Below, piece by piece: positions 34,258 through 42,260 of a DNA stretch of 64,000 bases. Positions within the stretch are counted from its first letter, which is position 1. Each line of letters starts with the position of its first letter. Under the pieces are notes generated by a model. That model saw nothing but the letters and a program-made list of their open reading frames with translations. It did no database searches and was not told the DNA's origin. The DNA lies in assembly GCA_963923025.1 (NCBI GenBank), contig CAWUKV010000001.1, positions 31,643-95,642 of the forward strand, in the 5' to 3' direction. The position numbers and the translations under genes were made by a program. The DNA is from CAWUKV01 sp963923025. GTDB lineage: Bacteria; Cyanobacteriota; Cyanobacteriia; Phormidesmidales; Phormidesmidaceae.

Positions 34258-34974
34258 TTATTTGCTGAGCAGGTCAAAGGATTGAAGGAGCTTGGCGTTA
34301 TCCGGCGTTAGCAGCGATCGCAGGCTATCGACCTGGCCGAGCAACGTCATTTCACGGGCATATTCTTCTTTGAGAATCCTGAGGTAGCGATCGCGCTCAT
34401 CGACCGAATCGGCTCGCTGAAGCATCTGAATGGCAACATTGATATTGGATAAGGGCTCCCTCAGCTCCGCAGAAATTTTGCCGAGTAGCTCGTCTTTCAT
34501 GTCGGCAATCTTCTGGGTCTCAGCCATCTGACGTTGGCTCTTGGTCAATGCATTGGTCAATGTTTGATTCTTCTCGGCTTGAACGGCAGCAACTTTTTGA
34601 ACGTTAGTGCGATAGTCCAGACGCGATTGAACTGAATCTAGTAGATCCTTTGCTTCAAAGGGCTTAGTTAAGTAGTCATCGGCTCCCAGATTCATACCCT
34701 GACGCAGATCGCGATGATCGGCCTTCGCCGTCAAGAAAATAAAGGGAATGGCAGCCGTATCCTGTTCGCTACGAACCTGATTCAGGACCTCGTGACCGGA
34801 AAGCCCGGGCATCATAACATCGCACAAAATCAGATCAGGAAAGTGCTCTTTGATGAGGGGAAGGGCCTGCAATCCGCCCTCTGCCGTTAGCACTGTATAC
34901 CCGTTCAGTTCTAAGATCTCTTTGAGGTTTTCTCGAACCTGAGTTTCATCTTCAATGACTAGTATCTTACTCAT
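34258..34974 (-). CDS. Response regulator with a pseudo-HisKA dimerisation domain
   Basis: 238 residues. The receiver domain is intact: IEDE acidic pocket near residue 10, phospho-acceptor D52 in LILCDVMMPGLSG, FLTAKAD and LTKPF with K104. After a coiled-coil linker (about 120-158) comes a domain shaped like a HisKA helical hairpin: KDELLGKISAELREPLSNIN, with Ala169 where the phosphorylated His of SHELRTPL would be, then YLRILKEEYAREMTLLGQVD. It has no ATPase domain. The protein could therefore dimerise with or compete at a histidine kinase. It is downstream of the kinase at 35196-35951, and its ATG overlaps the stop of a 67-residue frame by four bases. Confidence 0.85.
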   Translation of the reverse strand: MSKILVIEDETQVRENLKEILELNGYTVLTAEGGLQALPLIKEHFPDLILCDVMMPGLSGHEVLNQVRSEQDTAAIPFIFLTAKADHRDLRQGMNLGADDYLTKPFEAKDLLDSVQSRLDYRTNVQKVAAVQAEKNQTLTNALTKSQRQMAETQKIADMKDELLGKISAELREPLSNINVAIQMLQRADSVDERDRYLRILKEEYAREMTLLGQVDSLRSLLTPDNAKLLQSFDLLSK

Positions 34975-35174
34975 AGCAAACCAATGTTCCTGTACGGACT
35001 ATTCTCTGGGCAAACTGCTTGTGCTAAACGGACTGAGGCGAACGCTTCGGTGAGAGAATTAAGCCGCTGAATCGATAGCGTTCGTATTACAGAATAGTAC
35101 CCAGTCACTTTTTCCAAATCAACAATTTTTGTTTGGATTCTCTTCAAATCTAGGTAAAGCCGAGATCTCAGCAA
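34971..35174 (-). CDS. Possible small helical ORF between kinase and regulator
   Basis: A 67-codon frame from TTG 35174 fills the gap between the histidine kinase (stop 35196) and the response regulator, and its TGA overlaps the regulator's ATG in an ATGA arrangement. The product is predicted helical with heptad-like leucines: RLYLDLKRIQTKIVDLEKVT. The exact fit and the ATGA overlap are suggestive, but the TTG start and the absence of a clear ribosome binding site keep confidence low. Confidence 0.25.
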   Translation of the reverse strand: MLRSRLYLDLKRIQTKIVDLEKVTGYYSVIRTLSIQRLNSLTEAFASVRLAQAVCPENSPYRNIGLL

Positions 35175-35195
35175 TGAAGAAAATTAGGCTGGGAC

Positions 35196-35951
35196 TTACA
35201 ACTCTAGGTAAATGTTAGTCCCTACACCCTCGCAACTGTCGACCTCTAAAGCCCCGGCATGTTTGATGACGCAGGCCTTTGCCATCGATAAGCCTAGCCC
35301 TAGACCCGCAACATGACCTGTATTACTGCCTCGGAAGAAGGGCTGAAAAATCTGTTTCTGCTCATGCACAGGAATTCCCCTACCCTGGTCACGGACGTTG
35401 ACCGAGAATTTATGGAGTCCTAGGCTTAGGGTTGTCAAAATGGGTGTATCTGGTGGTGAATATTTCAACGCATTTGAGAATAAATTACAGAGAATTTGCC
35501 TCAGCAACGCCTCATCTACTGACCGAATGCGTCTTCCCATTTCTTCAATATTCAGATGAATTTCGCGAGTTTGGTGGACCTGCTGGAGCTCTTCTACAAA
35601 TGCCTGATACCAGATCACAATATCAAGGTTCTTGGGCTGGCAATCTAATGATTCTTTAGCAACTGCGTCAGCCATCAGCATATCGTCCAGCAGCTGCGTG
35701 ATTTGCTGGATGGCAGATTGCACCCGATCAAAGTGAAGCTGGCGTCGATGGGGGTCCAGACTCTCTCCAAAGTCTCGTAGAATGCCGACAGAAGAAGCAA
35801 TAACAGTTAACGGTGTTCGAAACTCGTGGGAGGCGCTAGTAACAAAGTCATGTCGAAGACTTTCTAGAGACTGGGCTGTTGCTGCTAGCTGGGATAAAGC
35901 AGCACTGCCGTCTGTAGAACAGATAGGTTTATACTCTTGACTTACATCCAC
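35196..35951 (-). CDS. Sensor histidine kinase lacking an input domain
   Basis: 251 residues from GTG 35951; the frame continues upstream without another usable start. The kinase core is complete: H box SHEFRTPLTVIASSVGIL with His42, N box RQILCNLFSNALKYSP, G1 VRDQGRGIPVHEQ, F-type IFQPFFRGSN and G2 LGLGLSMAKACV. Only about 40 residues precede the H box, with no transmembrane or PAS/GAF segment, so the signal must come from a partner or the gene was shortened. The partner regulator is probably the downstream response regulator at 34258-34974. Confidence 0.9.
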   Translation of the reverse strand: MDVSQEYKPICSTDGSAALSQLAATAQSLESLRHDFVTSASHEFRTPLTVIASSVGILRDFGESLDPHRRQLHFDRVQSAIQQITQLLDDMLMADAVAKESLDCQPKNLDIVIWYQAFVEELQQVHQTREIHLNIEEMGRRIRSVDEALLRQILCNLFSNALKYSPPDTPILTTLSLGLHKFSVNVRDQGRGIPVHEQKQIFQPFFRGSNTGHVAGLGLGLSMAKACVIKHAGALEVDSCEGVGTNIYLEL

Positions 35952-36120
35952 AGGTATAAGGACAGATGAGGGTGAGCGAGACTGTTCTATCGATGACGCA
36001 GACTGTATGCCTATCTTGACAATAGGTTGACCTCACGGCATCGGTAGAACCTGGCGTTAGTTAATTAGTTAACTTTACTGAAATCGCGGCAGATTATCTC
36101 CGTGATCTCCCTCAAAATTT

Positions 36121-36184
36121 GGGGGGCAGTAGACAGGAGTTCGGTCTTTTCTGCCTACTGCCCCCATGCTGTCTACTGCCCCCC
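36121..36184. repeat. Inverted repeat built from a CTACTGCCCCC motif
   Basis: GGGGGGCAGTAGACAG (36121-36136) is the exact complement of CTGTCTACTGCCCCCC (36169-36184). The 32-base loop carries a third, near-identical copy, CTGCCTACTGCCCCC (36151-36165). It resembles the short tandemly repeated TGCCTAC-type repeats common in filamentous cyanobacteria. It lies between two minus-strand genes, DUF1995 (3' end at 36244) and the kinase (5' end at 35951), and can form a long hairpin. Confidence 0.75.
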
Positions 36185-36243
36185 ATGTTCCGGCTTCCTG
36201 ACAGTCTGTTTAGGATTTTTGAAATTTAGCGAGGACAGGCTAC

Positions 36244-36963
36244 TTACTGACTCAAGGCTTTCAAAAACTGTTGCAGTTCAGCTAAGAGGCCGCGTTTTTT
36301 AGGACGTACCGTTGCAGGTGCGGCTTCGGCTTCGGCTTCACCGTACAGCAGACGATCAAGCTGCTCACCACTGGGTTTAGTTGCCATTTCCGTCAAGAGT
36401 TCGTAGGCCCCGTCCTGGCTGTGCCACACCTGCCACGGCGTAGGGTACTGATGCAAAACGGCGGCCTCTTCCAAGGGGCGAAAATAGTAGACCGACTCTA
36501 AAGTGTTGAGAAATCGTTCTCGTAGCTGGCGTCCCGCGTAACCAATGCCAATTGTGGCAATATTCTCAAGCTGTGGATTTAGGAGGACTACGGGACGGTC
36601 GGCTGCCGTTTGGCAGACTTTTTCGACAGATTCTACTTCAACAGCAGAGGGACTGACGATCAGGACCGCTTCGTCCTCTGGGGAAAGCGGACTGACCCGT
36701 TCGGAAATGCCTCGAATTTCCAACTCGGGGTTATCCCAGTCGCGCTTGGCCAGGGCTGCGGCTCCCGCATCTGGGAAATACACCCTCACTTTGAGCCCGA
36801 GGTCTTCGAACACCTGTAAGAACTGGCGGGCAATGGGCTGCTGCTTGAGTTCTGGAATGACCATTTCGATTTGCAGGCGGGTGACGCCAGCTGCGATCGC
36901 AGCTTGGGTTGCTGCCATGGCCTGCTGGGTTGTTTCGTCCAACGATGCCGGAATATCGGTCAT
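36244..36963 (-). CDS. DUF1995-family protein
   Basis: 239 residues, a family shared by cyanobacteria and plastids, of unknown function (some plastid members are linked to photosystem biogenesis). Motifs: SLDETTQQAMAATQAAIAAG, RLQIEMVIPELKQQPIARQF, DEAVLIVSPSAVEVESVEKV, VVLLNPQLENIATIGIGYAG, and the RFLNTLESVYYFRPLEEAAV ending of the fold. The C-terminal 30 residues are low complexity and basic. The start is ATG 36963. It follows the cysteine desulfurase gene on the same strand after about 125 bases, so a common transcript is possible. Confidence 0.85.
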   Translation of the reverse strand: MTDIPASLDETTQQAMAATQAAIAAGVTRLQIEMVIPELKQQPIARQFLQVFEDLGLKVRVYFPDAGAAALAKRDWDNPELEIRGISERVSPLSPEDEAVLIVSPSAVEVESVEKVCQTAADRPVVLLNPQLENIATIGIGYAGRQLRERFLNTLESVYYFRPLEEAAVLHQYPTPWQVWHSQDGAYELLTEMATKPSGEQLDRLLYGEAEAEAAPATVRPKKRGLLAELQQFLKALSQ

Positions 36964-37087
36964 GGCTTGTTCCAGAAACTACTTCGAGAAGAACTATCCT
37001 TCCATCATAGTTTTTTACGGTTTCCCAGGACTGTCGGTTCAGCTCATTGCTACACCGTTCGTTACAAAGCAACTGATAGATGGCGAT

Positions 37088-38269
37088 CTATCTGATGGCT
37101 GACACTGGCTGTGGTGCTAGAGACGCTGGTTTCATCCGCGAGAGCACCTGTTGCAGTACCTGCACCGTCCAATCCATATCGGCGGCAGTGGTCTGGTGAC
37201 CCATCGTCAGCCGGATACCCGTTTTAGCGGTGGCATCGCTGTAGCCCATCGCCTTGAGAATGGGGCTGGGCAGCAGCTTGCCGCTGTGGCAGGCAGACCC
37301 GGCGCTGATGCCGATGCCTGCCAGATTCATCTGGCGGACCAGAGCTTTGCCTGTAACAGTCTCTCCATCTGCCCAGGGTAGGCAAAAGCTGAGGTGGTGG
37401 GGTAATCGGTTGGTGAGGTCGCCGGTTGGCTGTAGATCGGGGGTGCCCTGGAGTTGGGTAAAGGTGCGATCGCGCAGCACCGTCAGCCGAGCTGCCTCTG
37501 ATGTTAGATTTGCAGCCATCCAGTCTGCCGCTGCCCCAAATCCGGCAATGTTGGGCAGCGCCTGCGTGCCTGACCGGAGCTTGAACTCTTGCCCGCCGCC
37601 GTTGAGTAGGGCTAGCAGGTCTACACCGGGTCGGACATACAAGGCTCCAGCACCCTGCGGCCCGTAGATTTTGTGGCTCGAAATCGAGAGCAGGTCCACG
37701 GGCAGATTTTGCACATCCAGCGGTATCCGCCCGGCGGCCTGTACAGCATCGGTATGGAAAAGGACGCCGCGTGCTTGGGCAATCTGACCGAGTTCGGCAA
37801 TGGGTTGTAGGGTGCCAACTTCGCTTTGGGCGTAGATAACGGAGACCAAAACTGTTTCGGGCCGGATCGCCGCAGCAAGGTCCGCTGGATTCACCCGTCC
37901 TTGCCGGTTCACGGGGAGTCGGGTTACCTGCCAGCCCCAGCTTTCTAGCAGTCGAGCCGGTTCTGATACGGCTGAATGCTCGACGGCAGAAATGATCATA
38001 TGACGGGGAATTCGATAGCGCTGGGCTACTCCCATCAGCGCGAGATTATTAGCCTCAGTGCCGCCTGCGGTAAAGACGATGCTGTCAATCGACGCGTTCA
38101 GAAATCCCGCCACCTGCATCCGGGCTGTTTCGAGCGTTGTAGCCGCGCGATTGCCCCACTGGTGGAGGCTAGACGGGTTGCCCCACTGGGTTGCCATGAC
38201 GGACTGCATGAGTGCGATCGCATCGGGGTGCGTCGGCGTTGTAGCACTATAGTCCAGATAAATTTGCAT
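37088..38269 (-). CDS. Cysteine desulfurase (IscS/NifS family)
   Basis: PLP enzyme that removes sulfur from cysteine for Fe-S cluster and thio-cofactor synthesis. 393 residues: YLDYSATTPTHPDAIALMQ, FTAGGTEANNLALMGVAQ, HTDAVQAAGRIPLDVQNLP, the PLP lysine in SISSHKIYGPQGAGALYV, and the catalytic-cysteine loop ISAGSACHSGKLLPSPIL. The start is ATG 38269, only three bases after the prfC stop, so translation is likely coupled. A second related but non-desulfurase-like class V enzyme is at 20299-21498. Confidence 0.94.
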   Translation of the reverse strand: MQIYLDYSATTPTHPDAIALMQSVMATQWGNPSSLHQWGNRAATTLETARMQVAGFLNASIDSIVFTAGGTEANNLALMGVAQRYRIPRHMIISAVEHSAVSEPARLLESWGWQVTRLPVNRQGRVNPADLAAAIRPETVLVSVIYAQSEVGTLQPIAELGQIAQARGVLFHTDAVQAAGRIPLDVQNLPVDLLSISSHKIYGPQGAGALYVRPGVDLLALLNGGGQEFKLRSGTQALPNIAGFGAAADWMAANLTSEAARLTVLRDRTFTQLQGTPDLQPTGDLTNRLPHHLSFCLPWADGETVTGKALVRQMNLAGIGISAGSACHSGKLLPSPILKAMGYSDATAKTGIRLTMGHQTTAADMDWTVQVLQQVLSRMKPASLAPQPVSAIR

Positions 38270-38272
38270 AGT

Positions 38273-39901
38273 TTACTGGATCGCGTCAGGTTCCTTACCC
38301 GAGACCACCGGAGCCGTCTTGCTCAGCTTCAGTTCGGGGTGTTCCCCCTCAACTTGCTGGCAGTTCCACTCGTTGCGAAACAGCAGGACGGGGCGACCGT
38401 AGCTGTCTTTAATGGCGACGGTGTTGAACAAGCGTCCCACCTTATTTAGGGCATCCCAACCGCCCGTGACCCAGCGAGCCACGCTGTAGGGTAGTGGGTC
38501 CAGTAGGGTTTCGACGTTGTACTCGTTCTGTAGGCGGAACTGCACCACCTCAAACTGGAGCTGGCCTACGGCGGCGAGAATGGGGTCGCGCTTAGATTCG
38601 TCAGCGGAGTACATGATTTGCACCGCACCCTCTTCTCGCAGTTCGGCCACGCCCTTGCGGAACTGCTTGAACTTAGAGGGGTTAGGGTTCTTCAGGTAGG
38701 CAAACAGCTCTGGAGAGAAGAAGGGAATGCCCTCATACTCCAGCTTTTTGCCCTGGTAGATGGTGTCACCAATGGCAAAGGCTCCAGGGTTATTTAAACC
38801 GATCACATCGCCGGGATAGGCTTCGTCCAGTGACTGCCGCCCCTGACCAAATAGCTTTTGCGGGTGGGACAGGCGGACATTTTTGCCGGAGCGGGCATGG
38901 CTGACCACCATGTCTTTCTCAAACTTGCCGGAGCAGACGCGGATGAAGGCGATGCGATCGCGGTGGCGGGGGTCCATGTTGGCCTGAAGCTTGAACACGA
39001 ACCCAGAGAAGTCTTCGCGGGTGGGCGGTACCTCTCCAACCGTGCTTTCCCGCGGACCGGGCTTGAGCGCATAGTCAAGGAACGATTCTAGAAATAGCTC
39101 TACGCCAAAGTTGGTCATGGCGCTGCCAAAGAACACGGGCGTCATCTCACCCGCGTGGACCATTTCTAGATCCAGCTCTGGTCCTAGCTCGTCTAGCACT
39201 TCTAGCTCGTCTTTGAACTGGAAGTACAGATCCTCGTCGATGAGTTCTTCGATGCGCGGGTCGCCCATGTCGATGATGGTGTCTTGGGCTTCGCGGCTGC
39301 CGTGGGCTGTTCGCTCAAAGATGTGGAACTGTCGCTTGCGCCGGTCGAACACACCCTTAAAGCGATCGCCCATGCCGATGGGCCAGTTGACCGCATAGGT
39401 CATCAGCTCCAACTCTTTTTCGATTTCGTCCAGCAGCTCTAGTGGCTCACGGGCAGGCCGATCCATCTTGTTGAAGAAGGTGAAGATGGGCAGACCGCGC
39501 ATCTTGCACACCTCAAACAGCTTGCGGGTTTGCGGCTCTAGACCCTTTGCCGCATCTTCCAGCATGACGGCATTGTCTGCCGCCGCCAGGGTGCGGTAAG
39601 TATCTTCGCTAAAGTCTTGGTGCCCAGGGGTGTCCAGCAGGTTGATCCAATAATCGTCGTAGAGAAACTGAAGCACCGTGGACGTAATCGAAATGCCCCG
39701 CTGCTGCTCTAGCTCCATCCAGTCCGATACGGCGTGGCGCTGTGCCCGTCGTGCCTTGACGGCACCCGCTTCGTGAATGGCACCTCCGTACAGCAGCAGC
39801 TTTTCGGTCAGGGTCGTCTTACCCGCGTCTGGGTGCGAGATGATGGCAAAATTGCGGCGGTGCTCAACGGCTGCTTGAATTTCGGGCGCGGTGACGGTCA
39901 T
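38273..39901 (-). CDS. prfC: Peptide chain release factor 3
   Basis: Translational GTPase that releases RF1/RF2 from the ribosome after termination. 542 residues from ATG 39901 (GTG 39907 is the only upstream alternative). GTPase motifs: NFAIISHPDAGKTTLTEKLL, GISITSTVLQF, LLDTPGHQDFSEDTYRTLAA, and FFNKMDRPAREPLELLDEIE, the last typical of RF3 rather than EF-G. The C-terminal half contains MTPVFFGSAMTNFGVELFLE and QFEVVQFRLQNEYNVETLLD. It is immediately upstream of the cysteine desulfurase gene with a three-base gap. Confidence 0.97.
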   Translation of the reverse strand: MTVTAPEIQAAVEHRRNFAIISHPDAGKTTLTEKLLLYGGAIHEAGAVKARRAQRHAVSDWMELEQQRGISITSTVLQFLYDDYWINLLDTPGHQDFSEDTYRTLAAADNAVMLEDAAKGLEPQTRKLFEVCKMRGLPIFTFFNKMDRPAREPLELLDEIEKELELMTYAVNWPIGMGDRFKGVFDRRKRQFHIFERTAHGSREAQDTIIDMGDPRIEELIDEDLYFQFKDELEVLDELGPELDLEMVHAGEMTPVFFGSAMTNFGVELFLESFLDYALKPGPRESTVGEVPPTREDFSGFVFKLQANMDPRHRDRIAFIRVCSGKFEKDMVVSHARSGKNVRLSHPQKLFGQGRQSLDEAYPGDVIGLNNPGAFAIGDTIYQGKKLEYEGIPFFSPELFAYLKNPNPSKFKQFRKGVAELREEGAVQIMYSADESKRDPILAAVGQLQFEVVQFRLQNEYNVETLLDPLPYSVARWVTGGWDALNKVGRLFNTVAIKDSYGRPVLLFRNEWNCQQVEGEHPELKLSKTAPVVSGKEPDAIQ

Positions 39902-40118
39902 AGGCACAGGGTTAGGTCTGCTCTTTATTGTAGTGGGCTAGCGCGGATGGTCACAGTTCGGTTCACCCGGTCCTTTCTGATTTGCGACTCCTGCCAGTTT
40001 TGGGACCCGTTTGGAAAATTTATTGCGTCGCTGCGCCGAGTATAGGGTTCGCGGTAGTATAAGATCGATTTTTTCGAACGAACCCCTCAATTAGCAACAG
40101 CGCTTCAGTACCATCGCC

Positions 40119-41111
40119 ATGAATGTCCTTCGCCGTCGGCTGCTTATTCCCGTTCTAGCCTGTTTATCTGCTGTGTGTGTCCTGGTTTGGCAGCTGCCGA
40201 GCCCAGCGCAGACGCCGCTGACCTTGGAGGCTGCGGGGCTAACGCTAGAGCAGTTGGGGCAGGGCGTCTATGGTCTGATTGCCAGTACAGATTTTCCGGC
40301 AAGTGGACCCAACATAGCCATCTGTAACGGCAGCATCGTGATTGGCTCCGATGGGGTGCTGGTGGTGGATCCGTTTCAGACAGAAGCGCTGGCCGATTTG
40401 CTGTTTGAAACGGTTGCCTCGCTGACGGACCAGCCTATCCGCTACGTGGTTAACACTCACTATCACTTTGACCACTCCGGCGGTAACGCGGCTGCCGCTG
40501 CTCAGGACTACCCCATTTTGGGACGAGGCCCCATTCGGGAGTTTATGCTGTCCCGGAACCAGGAGCAGGACGATAATGTGACACCGCCGAACGTGGTAGT
40601 GAACAGTGTAGGAGAGCTGTGGTTGGGCGATCGCGCCGTCCAGATTCGAGAATTTGACGGACATTCTGGCGGAACTGACCTGGTGGTCTACGTTCCTGAT
40701 GAAGACGTTTTAATTGCAGGCGATCTGCTGTTCACTGAGCGCCATCCGTTCTTAGGGGATGCCAACATTCGAGTACTCCAGACCAATTTGACCCAGCTAG
40801 GGGTGGACTACCCAACTGCAACGATTGTGCCGGGACATGGACCGATTAGCGATCGCACCGACCTGAATACTCTGCGAACCTACCTGGAGGAGCTAGAAGC
40901 GATAGCCCTGAGCTGGCGCGAACAGGGGCTATCTCAGTCAGCGGCGATTGAGCAAACGACGATTCCCGCTCAGTATGACGACTACCTCTTCAGTGCCCTT
41001 TTCCCCATTGCCCTAGAAACGGCCTATCAGCAAATCACCGTCGGCAATGATAGCACTGCTGCGATTCAGCGCTATTTCCAAGCTCAGGCTCCAGCATTGC
41101 AGGCACTTTAA
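40119..41111 (+). CDS. Exported metallo-beta-lactamase-fold hydrolase
   Basis: 330 residues. The N-terminus is a signal peptide (LLIPVLACLSAVCVLVWQLP, then SPAQT), so the enzyme acts outside the cytoplasm. The metal-binding motif is VNTHYHFDHSGGN, followed by FDGHSGGTDLVVYVPDEDVL (second metal His and Asp, LIAGDLLF) and VPGHGPISDR with the third-site His. It belongs to the SoxH/quinoprotein-relay-like MBL hydrolases found in cyanobacteria; the substrate is unknown and a lactamase role is not implied. The start is ATG 40119. Its stop overlaps the first base of a 15-bp tandem duplication. Confidence 0.88.
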   Translation: MNVLRRRLLIPVLACLSAVCVLVWQLPSPAQTPLTLEAAGLTLEQLGQGVYGLIASTDFPASGPNIAICNGSIVIGSDGVLVVDPFQTEALADLLFETVASLTDQPIRYVVNTHYHFDHSGGNAAAAAQDYPILGRGPIREFMLSRNQEQDDNVTPPNVVVNSVGELWLGDRAVQIREFDGHSGGTDLVVYVPDEDVLIAGDLLFTERHPFLGDANIRVLQTNLTQLGVDYPTATIVPGHGPISDRTDLNTLRTYLEELEAIALSWREQGLSQSAAIEQTTIPAQYDDYLFSALFPIALETAYQQITVGNDSTAAIQRYFQAQAPALQAL

Positions 41112-41140
41112 CGGGGCCGTCTAAAACGGGGCCGTCTAAT
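41111..41140. repeat. 15-bp exact tandem duplication
   Basis: AACGGGGCCGTCTAA occurs twice in succession, the first unit starting within the stop codon of the hydrolase gene. Confidence 0.85.
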
Positions 41141-41189
41141 CGCGGCATCGGACAGATTCTTGCTAGTGGTTAGAGTGTAAAGACACCTC

Positions 41190-41419
41190 ATAACCCGCTG
41201 TATGCTTGAAGAGGTCATGGCCCTACGTGCAACAATTCTGCGATGCCCTCGATAGACCAACCTTACCTTTACGGTGCGGTAATGCTGGGTGATGTCTGGC
41301 GCTTTAGTCAACTGGATCGTCAGCAGAAGACGTTGACGAAAGATATCAACGCGTTTACGCTACTGTCTGACTTACAGGCGCTCCTAGCGACGCTGATTGG
41401 AATTTTAGAGCGTGGGTAA
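41190..41419 (+). pseudogene. C-terminal remnant of a larger gene, frameshifted
   Basis: A short frame from ATG 41243 to TAA 41419 reads like the C-terminus of a family of cyanobacterial type I restriction-like or DUF proteins: YLYGAVMLGDVWRFSQLD, then TKDINAFTLLSDLQALLATL. In another frame just upstream, from about 41190, RCMLEEVMALRAT continues the same pattern (as in QCLAEMxAA...), so a frameshift and loss of the N-terminal part are likely. It could also be a genuine 58-residue gene, because the next CDS starts inside its stop region (GTG 41412, eight-base overlap), which would couple their translation. I favour a remnant. Confidence 0.4.
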
Positions 41420-42251
41420 ACGGTTTTCGGCATTAGGATTGGCCTTTCTCGTGGGCTGTGCGACGCAGCCAGTGCCAGATGTCGCCGTTGAGCCTGCCCC
41501 AGCGCTCCAAGTAGGCTGTCAATTTGAAGTCTTTGAGCAATCAGAGATAGCTGAGGGCGCTGGAGCCTATCGACGGGTACAGTTCACCTACTTAGGAGAG
41601 GGAGAGGAGGTTCCCAAACGGTTTACAGCAGATGTGCTGACGTTTCCTCCAAGGGCAGTGCGGGCGGAGCTGCTGGACCAGCCGGACTTGCAGCAGTATG
41701 AGACGGTGCCAGCGGCGGCGCAGAAACGGGGTGCGATCGCGGCCATCAACGGCGGCTACTACGGCGAAGCCTTTGAGCCCATCGGCCTGTATTTGATCGA
41801 CGGCCAGCAGCGCCAGGGCATCAGCAAAGAGTCCACCCTGCTCACTGGTGTACTCAGCATTGACGCCTCTGGACAAATTGACTTGAGTACCCGCGCTGAG
41901 TTCACCCCGCGAAATGTGGTCAGCGCTTTCCAGTCTGGTCCCTTTCTTATCGATCCGGGCGGCGTCTTGGGCATCTACAGTGACAACGGTAAGCTGAGGA
42001 AGCGTACCGCCGTGGCGACTGCGACCACTGGCGAAACTGTTGTACTCACCACCTCGGCAGTTTCTCTTTACACGCTGGCGCAATGCCTGCATACACAGTC
42101 AGATGCAATGAGCGTAACTGCCATAGAGCGCGCCCTCAACTTGGATGGGGGTGTCTCGACCGGCATGTATGCAGCTCTGCCTTCCGCCATTCTCAACAAA
42201 ACGGAAGAGGTCTCCGTAAGAAGTACGCTGTTGTTTTACGGCAGAGAATAG
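41412..42251 (+). CDS. Phosphodiester glycosidase family lipoprotein
   Basis: 279 residues from GTG 41412. The N-terminus is a lipoprotein signal (ALGLAFLVGC), so the protein is probably anchored on the periplasmic or outer face. The catalytic-domain pattern of the NAGPA-type phosphodiester glycosidases is seen in AAINGGYYGEAFEPIGLYLI, NVVSAFQSGPFLIDPGG, and the ending LNLDGGVSTGM with the conserved acidic/Gly motif. Family members remove a sugar from phosphodiester linkages on polysaccharides or glycoproteins. The substrate here is unknown. An ATG-start alternative was not found; GTG overlaps the end of the remnant above. Confidence 0.85.
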   Translation: MGKRFSALGLAFLVGCATQPVPDVAVEPAPALQVGCQFEVFEQSEIAEGAGAYRRVQFTYLGEGEEVPKRFTADVLTFPPRAVRAELLDQPDLQQYETVPAAAQKRGAIAAINGGYYGEAFEPIGLYLIDGQQRQGISKESTLLTGVLSIDASGQIDLSTRAEFTPRNVVSAFQSGPFLIDPGGVLGIYSDNGKLRKRTAVATATTGETVVLTTSAVSLYTLAQCLHTQSDAMSVTAIERALNLDGGVSTGMYAALPSAILNKTEEVSVRSTLLFYGRE

Positions 42252-42260
42252 TCTGTTCTG

